DNA from: Dichloromethanomonas sp964477085
Lineage (GTDB): Bacteria; Bacillota; Desulfitobacteriia; Desulfitobacteriales; Syntrophobotulaceae
Length of the DNA stretch: 23,515 nt
NCBI GenBank assembly: GCA_964477085.1
Contig: CAYZDF010000043.1
Span: forward strand, 1-23,515
Reading direction: 5' to 3'
Shown piece after piece: positions 7,234 through 14,313 of this stretch (positions are counted from its first letter, which is position 1; every line of letters starts with the position of its first letter). A model generated the notes under the pieces. The model was not told where the DNA came from, ran no database searches, and worked only from the letters and a program-made list of their open reading frames with translations. The position numbers and the translations under genes were made by a program.

Positions 7234-7926
7234 ATGGCTTTTATTAAAAAATTAAAAGAAGATATTTACACGGTATTTGAAAGAGATCCTGCAGCTAAAA
7301 GTACCATAGAGGTACTCCTATGTTATCCCGGCCTGCATGCCGTTGTGATGCATCGGATTGCTCACGCTTTTTATCAGAAAAAATGGTTCTTATTGGCCCG
7401 TATTCTATCGCATATCAACCGTTTCTTTACAGGGATCGAGATTCACCCGGGTGCTCGAATAGGTCGAAGAGTCTTCATCGATCATGGTCATGGTACCGTT
7501 ATTGGTGAAACCACGGAAATCGGTGATGATGTGACCATCTACCAAGGAGTCACATTAGGAGGTACCGGTAAACAAAAAGGAAAACGACACCCCACCATCG
7601 GTAATAACGTGGTCATAAGTACCGGTGCCCAAGTACTGGGAGCTATTATGATCGGTGAGAATTCCAAGGTAGGTGCTGGCTCAGTTGTTTTACAGGATGT
7701 TCCGCCTAATTGCACTGTTGTAGGTATCCCAGGCAGAGTCAAGGTCAAAAAAGAAGCCGCCAAAGGAATCGACCTGGAACATCATCGTCTTTCAGACCCT
7801 GTGGCTGATATTATCAACGAACTACAAGAACGAATCAATAAGCTGGAGAACATGATGAATATTACTGGCCCAAATCAAAAGGATTATCAAGTAATAGAGC
7901 ATGATAGTGAACAGTTAACAAAATGA
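7234..7926 (+). CDS. cysE: Serine O-acetyltransferase (EpsC/CysE)
   Basis: Transfers acetyl from acetyl-CoA to L-serine, the first committed step of cysteine synthesis. The 230-residue protein has a helical N-terminal domain (1-65) and a left-handed beta-helix of hexapeptide repeats (about 70-190), with the active-site segment FIDHGHGTVIGET (81-93, containing D83, H84 and H86) and GVTLGGTGKQKGKRHPTIG, diagnostic of serine acetyltransferases. The length fits the short Firmicute EpsC form rather than the longer enterobacterial enzyme. GGAG lies 8 bases before the ATG. The gene appears monocistronic: the next gene is convergent, and no cysteine synthase (cysK) is adjacent. No T-box or S-box leader was seen. 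No clear terminator follows in 7927-8006. Confidence 0.94.
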   Translation: MAFIKKLKEDIYTVFERDPAAKSTIEVLLCYPGLHAVVMHRIAHAFYQKKWFLLARILSHINRFFTGIEIHPGARIGRRVFIDHGHGTVIGETTEIGDDVTIYQGVTLGGTGKQKGKRHPTIGNNVVISTGAQVLGAIMIGENSKVGAGSVVLQDVPPNCTVVGIPGRVKVKKEAAKGIDLEHHRLSDPVADIINELQERINKLENMMNITGPNQKDYQVIEHDSEQLTK

Positions 7927-8006
7927 AAAGTCTTTCCTGCGTTAAAACTCAAATATCTTTTAATAAAAAAATATAATTTATTGTGTTAATTTTTATGAAA
8001 TTATTA

Positions 8007-8951
8007 CTAAAGAGCTTCATATTCCTTAACAAGGTTTGAGATAATTCTTCCAGCAGGAAGGATTTCCTTAATTTTTTCAATATATTCACCTGAGAAAATC
8101 AATCCCTTATCCAGGTTGCCCTGTTGAGCATTATTTAAAGCTTCCATAATACAAAAATTTTGTTTGCATTTTTTCAGACAACCCTCACATGCTTGTGGGG
8201 GTTCTACTGTTCCAGAGAGGATTTTCTCAGCGAAAACATTACGAATCGCTCTGCCTGGCAGCCCGACAGGACTATCGATTAAGACGATATCTTCCCTATT
8301 GGCTTTAACGTAAACCTCTTTTAGACATTCTGCACCGTTGGCCTCTTCACTGGCGGCAAAACGTATACCCATCTGAACTCCATCCGCACCAAGCTCAAAC
8401 GCCTCTTTCAGATCATAAACATCGACAATACCACCTGCGGCGATGACCGGAAGCGACACTGCTTCTTTGACTTGAGGTAATAGGATCCGCATGGATTGAT
8501 CGGTGCCCAGATGGCCACCTGCCTCTTTTCCTTCGACAACAACACCTGCCGCTCCCAAACTTTCAGCAATTCTTGCGAGTTTGGGTGTAGAGACGATGGA
8601 GACAAGCGGTGTTTTCGCTTGTTCACACCAGCTGAAAATATCTCTGGAAAAACCTGCTCCCTGAATAATAAGATCGATCCCCTCTTCCAGGGCAGTGAAA
8701 ACCAGTTCCTTAAACTTACTGACAGCAAACATAATATTGATACCGATGATACCCTTGGTCTTATCTCTGGCCTGTCTGATCTCTCTTCGCAATTCATCGA
8801 TTTCCATCCCTGAGGCTGCAATCAGACCGATCCCACCTGCTTCTGCAACAGCTGCAGCCAAACGAGATGTTGATAGCCGTACTGCCATCCCACCCTGAAT
8901 GATGGGGTATTTCGGTACCAAGTTCCCTAGTCTTAATTCAGGAAATTTCAA
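8007..8951 (-). CDS. Nitronate monooxygenase / FabK-like FMN flavoprotein
   Basis: FMN-dependent TIM-barrel protein of the 2-nitropropane dioxygenase superfamily, whose members oxidise alkyl nitronates or reduce enoyl-ACP (FabK). The 314-residue sequence shows PIIQGGMAVRLS (N-terminal FMN-binding strand), the histidine-bearing EGKEAGGHLG (H147), VIAAGGI and GADGVQMGIRF (phosphate-binding strands). A C-terminal cysteine group, C255, C258, C262 and C267 (C-x2-C-x3-C-x4-C), is not part of the core fold. I choose the TTG at 8949-8951 because GGAGGG lies 7 bases upstream; an earlier TTG would sit inside that binding site. The gene is alone, convergent with the serine acetyltransferase gene, and no fatty-acid synthesis genes are nearby, so a FabK role is not supported by context. 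Confidence 0.85.
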   Translation of the reverse strand: MKFPELRLGNLVPKYPIIQGGMAVRLSTSRLAAAVAEAGGIGLIAASGMEIDELRREIRQARDKTKGIIGINIMFAVSKFKELVFTALEEGIDLIIQGAGFSRDIFSWCEQAKTPLVSIVSTPKLARIAESLGAAGVVVEGKEAGGHLGTDQSMRILLPQVKEAVSLPVIAAGGIVDVYDLKEAFELGADGVQMGIRFAASEEANGAECLKEVYVKANREDIVLIDSPVGLPGRAIRNVFAEKILSGTVEPPQACEGCLKKCKQNFCIMEALNNAQQGNLDKGLIFSGEYIEKIKEILPAGRIISNLVKEYEAL

Positions 8952-9109
8952 GTTAAAACCCTCCAAGCAAATAATCTATCTATGAATTGAATGTACACAA
9001 AAATACTTTGATATCTAAACTAAGCAATATTTAAATTTTACCTTTTTTCCATGTTCTCTTCAAGTGGCAAAATTACTATTGAACCGAAGGATGCATTAAG
9101 ATGTAGTGT

Positions 9110-9139
9110 TTTACAAACAATACTTAAAACAAATATATC
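9110..9139 (+). promoter_or_regulatory. Weak candidate promoter upstream of ku
   Basis: TTTACA (9110-9115), an 18-bp spacer and TATATC (9134-9139) lie about 80 bases before the ku start. In Bacillus the homologous operon is forespore-controlled; I looked for a sigma-G type element and found none convincing. The remainder of 8952-9217 shows no gene. Confidence 0.3.
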
Positions 9140-9217
9140 TACGAATACATTAACCGATTCCTCACGTTTAAATACATTTCAGGAATTGCTTCAATAGGAT
9201 AAAAAGGAGGTTGTCTC

Positions 9218-10048
9218 ATGCACACCATGTGGAAAGGTTCCATCAGTTTCGGCTTGGTAAATATACCCATTAAGATGTTTACAGCTACTGAAGAGAAAGA
9301 TATTAAATTCAGATACTTACACAAAGAATGCAATACCCCTCTTCGATATAAAAAAATGTGTCCTACTTGTAATAAAGAAGTGACTGAAGAAGAGATCGTC
9401 CGCGGTTATGAGTATGAACTGGGGCATTTTATCATTATCAATGAAAGAGATCTTCTAGCCCTCAAATCAGAAGTTGATGATAAAGCAATTGATATCCTGG
9501 ATTTCGTTAACCTTTCTGAGATCGACCCCATTTATTTTGATAAATCTTATTATCTTTCACCACAGGATACCGGAAGTAAAGCCTATACTTTGCTTCGACA
9601 AGCGATGGATGATACCGGTAAAATCGCCATCGCCAAGATGACCATTCGCAGCAAACAAACACTCGCTGCACTTCGGGTCTATAAAAACATTCTCGTCCTG
9701 GAAACCATCTTCTATCCGGATGAAGTCAGGGCAGTCAGTCAGGTTCCGGGATTGCCGGAAGGTGTAAGCGTTAATGAGAAAGAGTTAGATATAGCAACAA
9801 AACTCATCGACAACTTGACAGCCCCATTCGAGCCCGAGAAGTATACCGATGAATACCGTGAAGCTCTTCAGGATCTTATCAACAAAAAAATTCAAGGCAA
9901 AGAAATCGAGATTGCACCAGAAGCTCCGCATCGCAATGTCATTGACCTGATGGAAGCACTTCAAGCCAGTCTCAAGGAAACTAAGAAAAAACCAACCAAA
10001 AAGAAAACTAAAACGGAAGATAAACAAAAGCAAACCACTGCCAGTTAA
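9218..10048 (+). CDS. ku: Ku, non-homologous end-joining protein
   Basis: Homodimeric ring protein that binds DNA double-strand ends and recruits LigD. The 276-residue sequence starts with the standard MWKGSISFGLVNIP strand and contains the core beta-barrel features (LRYKKMCP, YYLSPQDTGSKAY, ALRVYKNILVLETIFYPDE). H35, C38, C48 and C51 form an HxxC...CxxC set that could bind zinc. The C-terminal tail (about 253-276) is very rich in Lys and Thr, as in other bacterial Ku proteins where it contacts DNA or ligase. A strong AAAGGAGG precedes the ATG. The ligase and polymerase genes follow on the same strand, forming a dedicated repair cluster. In spore formers this system is known to repair breaks in dormant spores; that use is inferred here. 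Confidence 0.95.
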   Translation: MHTMWKGSISFGLVNIPIKMFTATEEKDIKFRYLHKECNTPLRYKKMCPTCNKEVTEEEIVRGYEYELGHFIIINERDLLALKSEVDDKAIDILDFVNLSEIDPIYFDKSYYLSPQDTGSKAYTLLRQAMDDTGKIAIAKMTIRSKQTLAALRVYKNILVLETIFYPDEVRAVSQVPGLPEGVSVNEKELDIATKLIDNLTAPFEPEKYTDEYREALQDLINKKIQGKEIEIAPEAPHRNVIDLMEALQASLKETKKKPTKKKTKTEDKQKQTTAS

Positions 10049-10158
10049 AGAGTTTCCTACTGATAATCCATATTGAGTGCATTTTATAAGTATATTAGTT
10101 AATCCCCAGCAATTCCCTGCAACTTCTTATGAATGATATTGAAGTATAGGAGTAAATC

Positions 10159-11103
10159 ATGCAACTACTGGAGGTAATGGAACCGATTATATCAAATAAA
10201 GTGATGCTCGGTGAAGATTGGATTCATCAGATTAAGTGGGATGGTATCCGAGGAATTACGTATATCGATCATAGGAGCTTCAGGCTTTTTACCAAAAGCG
10301 GTAGGGAGCGAACTGATTTTTACCCGGAAATATCGGATACCGTTACCCTTCTTAACGGTCATCAGGCTATCTTCGATGGAGAGCTAGTAGTCTTTGATCC
10401 GCAGGGAAAACCATCCTTCAATCTAGTTCTGACCAGAGACCGTTTGAAGTCACGGACAAGCCTTTCTCTCTACACTCAAAAATACCCGGTAAACTATATC
10501 ATTTTTGATATTCTTTTCTTTAATGGTAATGATCTCCGTTTCTTACCCCTGTCAGAAAGAAAACAAATCTTAAAAGAGCAGATGAATCAGAATTCTTGTA
10601 TCGGAATAACGGATGACTATAGTGATGGTTTAAATATATATAATTTAATGAAAGAAAAGAACTTTGAAGGAATCGTTTCCAAGAAGAAAGACAGCATCTA
10701 TCTCCCTGGTAAAAAACATGATTTATGGGTTAAAACCAAAATATCCAAAAAAATACTAGCTGTCATCGGCGGAATCTCATGGAAAGCAAATATGCCGAAT
10801 TCTCTTCTCTTGGGTATCTATACATCGGAGAACGTCATATCTTATGTCGGTAGAGCTAGTATTGGTTTAACCGAAGCTGATTTCAGGACACTGAAAGAGT
10901 ACTCTCAATCCTTAAAACAAGATGTAAGCCCTTTTTCCAATCTTCCCAAGGCTAAAGACGTGACTTGGTTCAAACCTATACTCACGTGTTGGGTGAGCTT
11001 TCTGGAGTGGACTGACGGTTCTAGTCTACGCCATCCCAAAATCCTTGGCTTTAGTAGTAAAAAAGCAACTTCAGCTGATGGAAAGGAATACGTAGTAGAA
11101 TGA
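10159..11103 (+). CDS. ligD: ATP-dependent DNA ligase (LigD ligase domain as a separate protein)
   Basis: Seals double-strand breaks brought together by Ku. The 314-residue protein contains only the ligase module. The adenylation domain has motif I IKWDGIRG (AMP-accepting lysine K26), FDGELVVFD, YIIFDILFFNG, FEGIVSKKKDS and LWVKTKI (motif V lysines). An OB-fold domain follows (about 200-310), ending with the family-typical RHPKILGF. The polymerase and nuclease modules found in longer LigD proteins are absent; the polymerase is the next gene, overlapping by 4 bases (ATGA), so the two are probably translated in a coupled way. The gap to ku is 110 bases, with a TAGGAG site before the ATG. Confidence 0.93.
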   Translation: MQLLEVMEPIISNKVMLGEDWIHQIKWDGIRGITYIDHRSFRLFTKSGRERTDFYPEISDTVTLLNGHQAIFDGELVVFDPQGKPSFNLVLTRDRLKSRTSLSLYTQKYPVNYIIFDILFFNGNDLRFLPLSERKQILKEQMNQNSCIGITDDYSDGLNIYNLMKEKNFEGIVSKKKDSIYLPGKKHDLWVKTKISKKILAVIGGISWKANMPNSLLLGIYTSENVISYVGRASIGLTEADFRTLKEYSQSLKQDVSPFSNLPKAKDVTWFKPILTCWVSFLEWTDGSSLRHPKILGFSSKKATSADGKEYVVE

Positions 11104-11987
11104 CAGTTGAAATTGAAGGGAAACAAGTCAAAATAACCAATCCGGAAAAACTTTTGTGGCCGGAACTGGGTATTCGAAAAATTGACTACATCAAGTATTT
11201 ATTGGATCTCTCCCCTTTTCTCTTAGCCCATACCAGCAACCGACTGTTAACCACGATCCGCTATCCTGACGGAGTGAAGGGTAAGTCTTTTTTTCAGAAG
11301 AATTTACCGGAACACTCCCCGGATTGGATACCAACAAGAGAGTGGCATGATAACAACTATATTATCCTGGATGATAAAGCTGTCCTTGTCTGGCTGGGGA
11401 ATCAAGCAGCCCTGGAGCTTCATACTCCCTTTAATACCATCCAGAATGAACATTCACCCTCTGACCTGGTTTTTGACCTGGATCCATCTGAAGGGCAAAG
11501 CTTTGAAGACGCAGTGGAGGTTGCTCTGATCGTTTATCAGGAACTTAGAGCTTTAAATATCAAGAGTTTTGTCAAGATATCAGGTGCCAGTGGTCTGCAG
11601 ATTTACATCCCTGTGGGTGGAAAATACACCTATGAAGAAGCACGTCAGATCAACCACTTCTTTGCCACTTATTTCAGTCAAAAATATCCTCAAAAAATAA
11701 CGATTGAACGCATTGTGAGCAAAAGAGGAAAAAAACTCTATTTTGATTATCTTCAAATGTGGCAAGGTAAAACAATCATTAGCCCTTATTCACCGAGGGC
11801 TACCATGTTTGCCTCTGTCGCGGCACCTGTTGAATGGAGCGAACTTGACCAAGGAATCAAACCTCAGGATATTACGATCTTCAACATCACTCAAAGGCTC
11901 GAGGAGAAGAAGGATCTATTTGCCCCGTTACTCAAGAATAGTTCTCCCCAGAATCTCGAATTTATCCTTCAGCATGTGAACAAATAG
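11100..11987 (+). CDS. LigD polymerase domain protein (primase-like NHEJ polymerase)
   Basis: Archaeo-eukaryotic-primase-superfamily polymerase that fills or extends ends during NHEJ, often inserting ribonucleotides. The 295-residue protein covers one PolDom module: an N-terminal ITNPEKLLWPE motif, the SFFQKNLPEH segment, the metal-binding VFDLDP pair of aspartates, SGASGLQIYIP, the later LYFDYLQ aspartate, and SPYSPRA. In well-studied PolDoms the SGxxGL motif is followed by His, which contacts the triphosphate; here it is Gln. The order ligase then polymerase matches the Bacillus-type LIG-POL arrangement rather than the Pseudomonas/Mycobacterium order. There is no phosphoesterase module. It starts within the last codons of the ligase gene. 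Confidence 0.92.
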   Translation: MTVEIEGKQVKITNPEKLLWPELGIRKIDYIKYLLDLSPFLLAHTSNRLLTTIRYPDGVKGKSFFQKNLPEHSPDWIPTREWHDNNYIILDDKAVLVWLGNQAALELHTPFNTIQNEHSPSDLVFDLDPSEGQSFEDAVEVALIVYQELRALNIKSFVKISGASGLQIYIPVGGKYTYEEARQINHFFATYFSQKYPQKITIERIVSKRGKKLYFDYLQMWQGKTIISPYSPRATMFASVAAPVEWSELDQGIKPQDITIFNITQRLEEKKDLFAPLLKNSSPQNLEFILQHVNK

Positions 11988-12049
11988 TCCTACATATTTC
12001 CGAAGCATTTCGCAAAAACTTTCAATAGTAAAAATGGGAGGTATGTTCG

Positions 12050-13963
12050 ATGACTGAAACCATTCTGGAAAAAACTGAAGGTCGTGTCAGTTACCATGAT
12101 TCTGTGGAAGAAATGCTTATACGCATTCGGGAAGATGGTATGTCCAATGTTTTCGACCGTTGGATCGAACAAGAAAAAATCAGGTGTAAATTTTGTCTTC
12201 AGGGACTCAGCTGCCAACTCTGTACCCAGGGTCCCTGCCGGATCACAGATAAACCTGGCCAGGATAAGGGCGTTTGTGGTATAGGTCCGGATGCAATGGC
12301 GATGCGCAATGTACTCCTTCGTAATATTATGGGTGCTGCTACCTATAGTCATCATGCCTACGAAGCATTCCGAACCTTAAGAGCAACCGGTCAAGGAAAA
12401 ACACCATTTAAAATTACAGATACCAATAAACTGAAGTGGATGTGTGGCATGGTCGGTATCAATACCGATCAGGATACCCTTCAGATGGCTGTTCAACTCG
12501 CCGATTTTTTGGAAGCTGAGATGGGTAAAGATCCGGATGAACCCAGTAAAATGGTGGAAGTTTTTGCTCCCAAGAAAAGGATTCCGGTATGGAAAGAGCT
12601 TGGAATCTATCCAACGGGAGTTGTTCATGAAGAACAAAATGCAGTTGCCAGCTGTCTCACCAATGTTGATGGAGATTATGTTTCATTAGCTAAGAAAGCA
12701 CTGCGTCTTGGCCTGTCTACCATCTATACGGCTCAAATCGGCCTGGAGATGTCTCAGGATATTCTCTTTGGTACGCCATATCCTCATGAAGTAAATATGG
12801 ACTTAGGGATTATGGATCCTGAATATGTCAATATCGTCTTTAACGGGCATCAGCCTTGGGCGGGTGTTGCCACTATCCTTAAAGCCCGTACACCAGAAGT
12901 ACAGGGGAAAGCCAAAGCTGCCGGTGCCAAGGGCCTCAGAGTGGTAGGTTCAATCGAGACTGGTCAGGAACTATTGCAGCGTTTCGATGTCGACGATGTC
13001 TTTATCGGTCATATGGGTAACTGGTTATCCATCGAACCTCTTTTAGCCACCGGAACTGTCGATGTCCTGGCGATGGAAGAAAACTGTTCACCGCCGGCTA
13101 TCGATATGTATGCCGAAAAATATCAAATCACGCTTGTTGGGGTAAGTACCATCATCAATATGCCGGGTCTTGAGCATATGATTCCTTATTATCCAGCTAA
13201 AGTTGATGCCATGGCGGATCGACTTATTGATTTAGGAATTGAGAATTTTAAGAAAAGAAAAGGCAAAGTAACTGCCAAGGTTCCGGGTAAAATCCAAAAA
13301 GCAGTCGCTGGTTTTTCCACTGAAGCTGTTCTCAATGCTTTGGGTAATAAGCTTGACCCTCTGGTGGAGGTAATCGCGGCTGGAAAAATCAAAGGTGTGG
13401 TTGCTTTGGTTAACTGTGCCAGCTTACGTAATGGTCCTCAAGACTGGAACACTGTCAATGTAACCAAAGAACTGATTAAGCGCGATATCCTCGTGGTCAG
13501 TGGTGGCTGTGGTAATCATGCGTTGGAAGTTGCCGGTCTTTGCAGTCTGGATGCTGTTAATCAGGCTGGTGAAAGGCTCAGGGAAATCTGTAAAGCATTG
13601 AATATTCCCCCTGTACTCAGCTTTGGGACCTGTACGGATACAGGTAGGATCTCCATGTTGGTTACAGCTTTAGCCGATCATCTGGATGTTGACGTTCCCC
13701 AGCTCCCTATCGCGGTAACAGCTCCAGAGTGGATGGAACAAAAAGCAACCATTGATGCTGTTTTTGCGGTAGCCTATGGTACCTATACGCATCTCTCTCC
13801 TACTCCCTTTGTCACCGGAGCACCGAAGCTGGTCAAACTTCTGACTGAGGATATCGAAGGCCTTACAGGTGGAAAGATAGCCTTAGGGGATGATCCTGTT
13901 CAAGTGGCCGTGGATATTGAAAAACACATTCTGTCGAAGAGGAAAGCTCTTGGTTTAAGCTAA
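12050..13963 (+). CDS. cooS: CooS-like carbon monoxide dehydrogenase homologue, deviant C-cluster (CooS-V / hybrid-cluster type)
   Basis: The 637-residue protein has the full anaerobic CODH scaffold. The B-cluster set is C55, C58, C63, C76. C46 and C49 form a CX2C D-cluster motif. Of the C-cluster ligands known from Carboxydothermus CODH-II, H267, C346, C456, C487 and C528 are present, but the fifth cysteine position is Glu303 (GSIETGQE where CODH-II has GICCTGNE). The first residue of the proton-channel histidines is Tyr99, while K565 is kept. This pattern matches CooS-V, a CODH-fold protein that carries an Fe/S/O hybrid cluster, reacts slowly with hydroxylamine and does not oxidise CO. No cooC, cooF or acetyl-CoA synthase gene is adjacent. 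It starts 62 bases after the NHEJ genes with GGGAGGT upstream. Alignment is by eye against remembered sequence, so the exact class is an inference. Confidence 0.88.
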   Translation: MTETILEKTEGRVSYHDSVEEMLIRIREDGMSNVFDRWIEQEKIRCKFCLQGLSCQLCTQGPCRITDKPGQDKGVCGIGPDAMAMRNVLLRNIMGAATYSHHAYEAFRTLRATGQGKTPFKITDTNKLKWMCGMVGINTDQDTLQMAVQLADFLEAEMGKDPDEPSKMVEVFAPKKRIPVWKELGIYPTGVVHEEQNAVASCLTNVDGDYVSLAKKALRLGLSTIYTAQIGLEMSQDILFGTPYPHEVNMDLGIMDPEYVNIVFNGHQPWAGVATILKARTPEVQGKAKAAGAKGLRVVGSIETGQELLQRFDVDDVFIGHMGNWLSIEPLLATGTVDVLAMEENCSPPAIDMYAEKYQITLVGVSTIINMPGLEHMIPYYPAKVDAMADRLIDLGIENFKKRKGKVTAKVPGKIQKAVAGFSTEAVLNALGNKLDPLVEVIAAGKIKGVVALVNCASLRNGPQDWNTVNVTKELIKRDILVVSGGCGNHALEVAGLCSLDAVNQAGERLREICKALNIPPVLSFGTCTDTGRISMLVTALADHLDVDVPQLPIAVTAPEWMEQKATIDAVFAVAYGTYTHLSPTPFVTGAPKLVKLLTEDIEGLTGGKIALGDDPVQVAVDIEKHILSKRKALGLS

Positions 13964-14044
13964 ACTTTCAGGTGTTCTCAAGCATTAAGAAAACAGAACC
14001 AGACTTCTAAAACTCTTGGTAAACTATAATTAAAGATAGAGACA

Positions 14045-14085
14045 GGATCTGTAAGATATTTAAACGACTACAGATCCTTTCTTTT
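14045..14085 (+). terminator. Rho-independent terminator after cooS
   Basis: GGATCTGTA (14045-14053) and TACAGATCC (14069-14077) form a perfect 9-bp stem with a 15-base loop, followed by TTTCTTTTT. It ends the cooS transcript about 80 bases after the stop codon. Confidence 0.88.
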
Positions 14086-14313
14086 TCCACAGGATGTTAT
14101 ATATTTCTCAAAAAATTACAGACAACTTATAAATACATTCGAGTTGGTGTGCAAGGGCAAGTATGACTAACTATCTTGGCGAAAAACCAGTCTATTTAAC
14201 CTTGGTGACAACTTATAGTTATTTATGAGGTTTTTTGATATTTCCTTAACTTCATGCTTTTAGTCTATACTTTTAATAGAATTATTGAATTAAGAGGAAG
14301 GGGTAGAAATACA
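14086..14313 (+). other. Upstream region of the betaine transporter genes, with a direct repeat
   Basis: No gene is seen. The 11-mer GACAACTTATA occurs twice (14121-14131 and 14207-14217), each near a TTGGTG (14144-14149 downstream of the first copy, 14202-14207 immediately before the second). A TATACT at about 14267 could be a -10 but lacks a well-spaced -35. AGGAAGGGG lies about 10 bases before the lipoprotein ATG. Confidence 0.4.

Noticed and set aside
12050..13963. Wood-Ljungdahl or CO-oxidation locus
   Set aside because: No acetyl-CoA synthase, cooC, cooF or hydrogenase genes are present, and the active-site motif is deviant.
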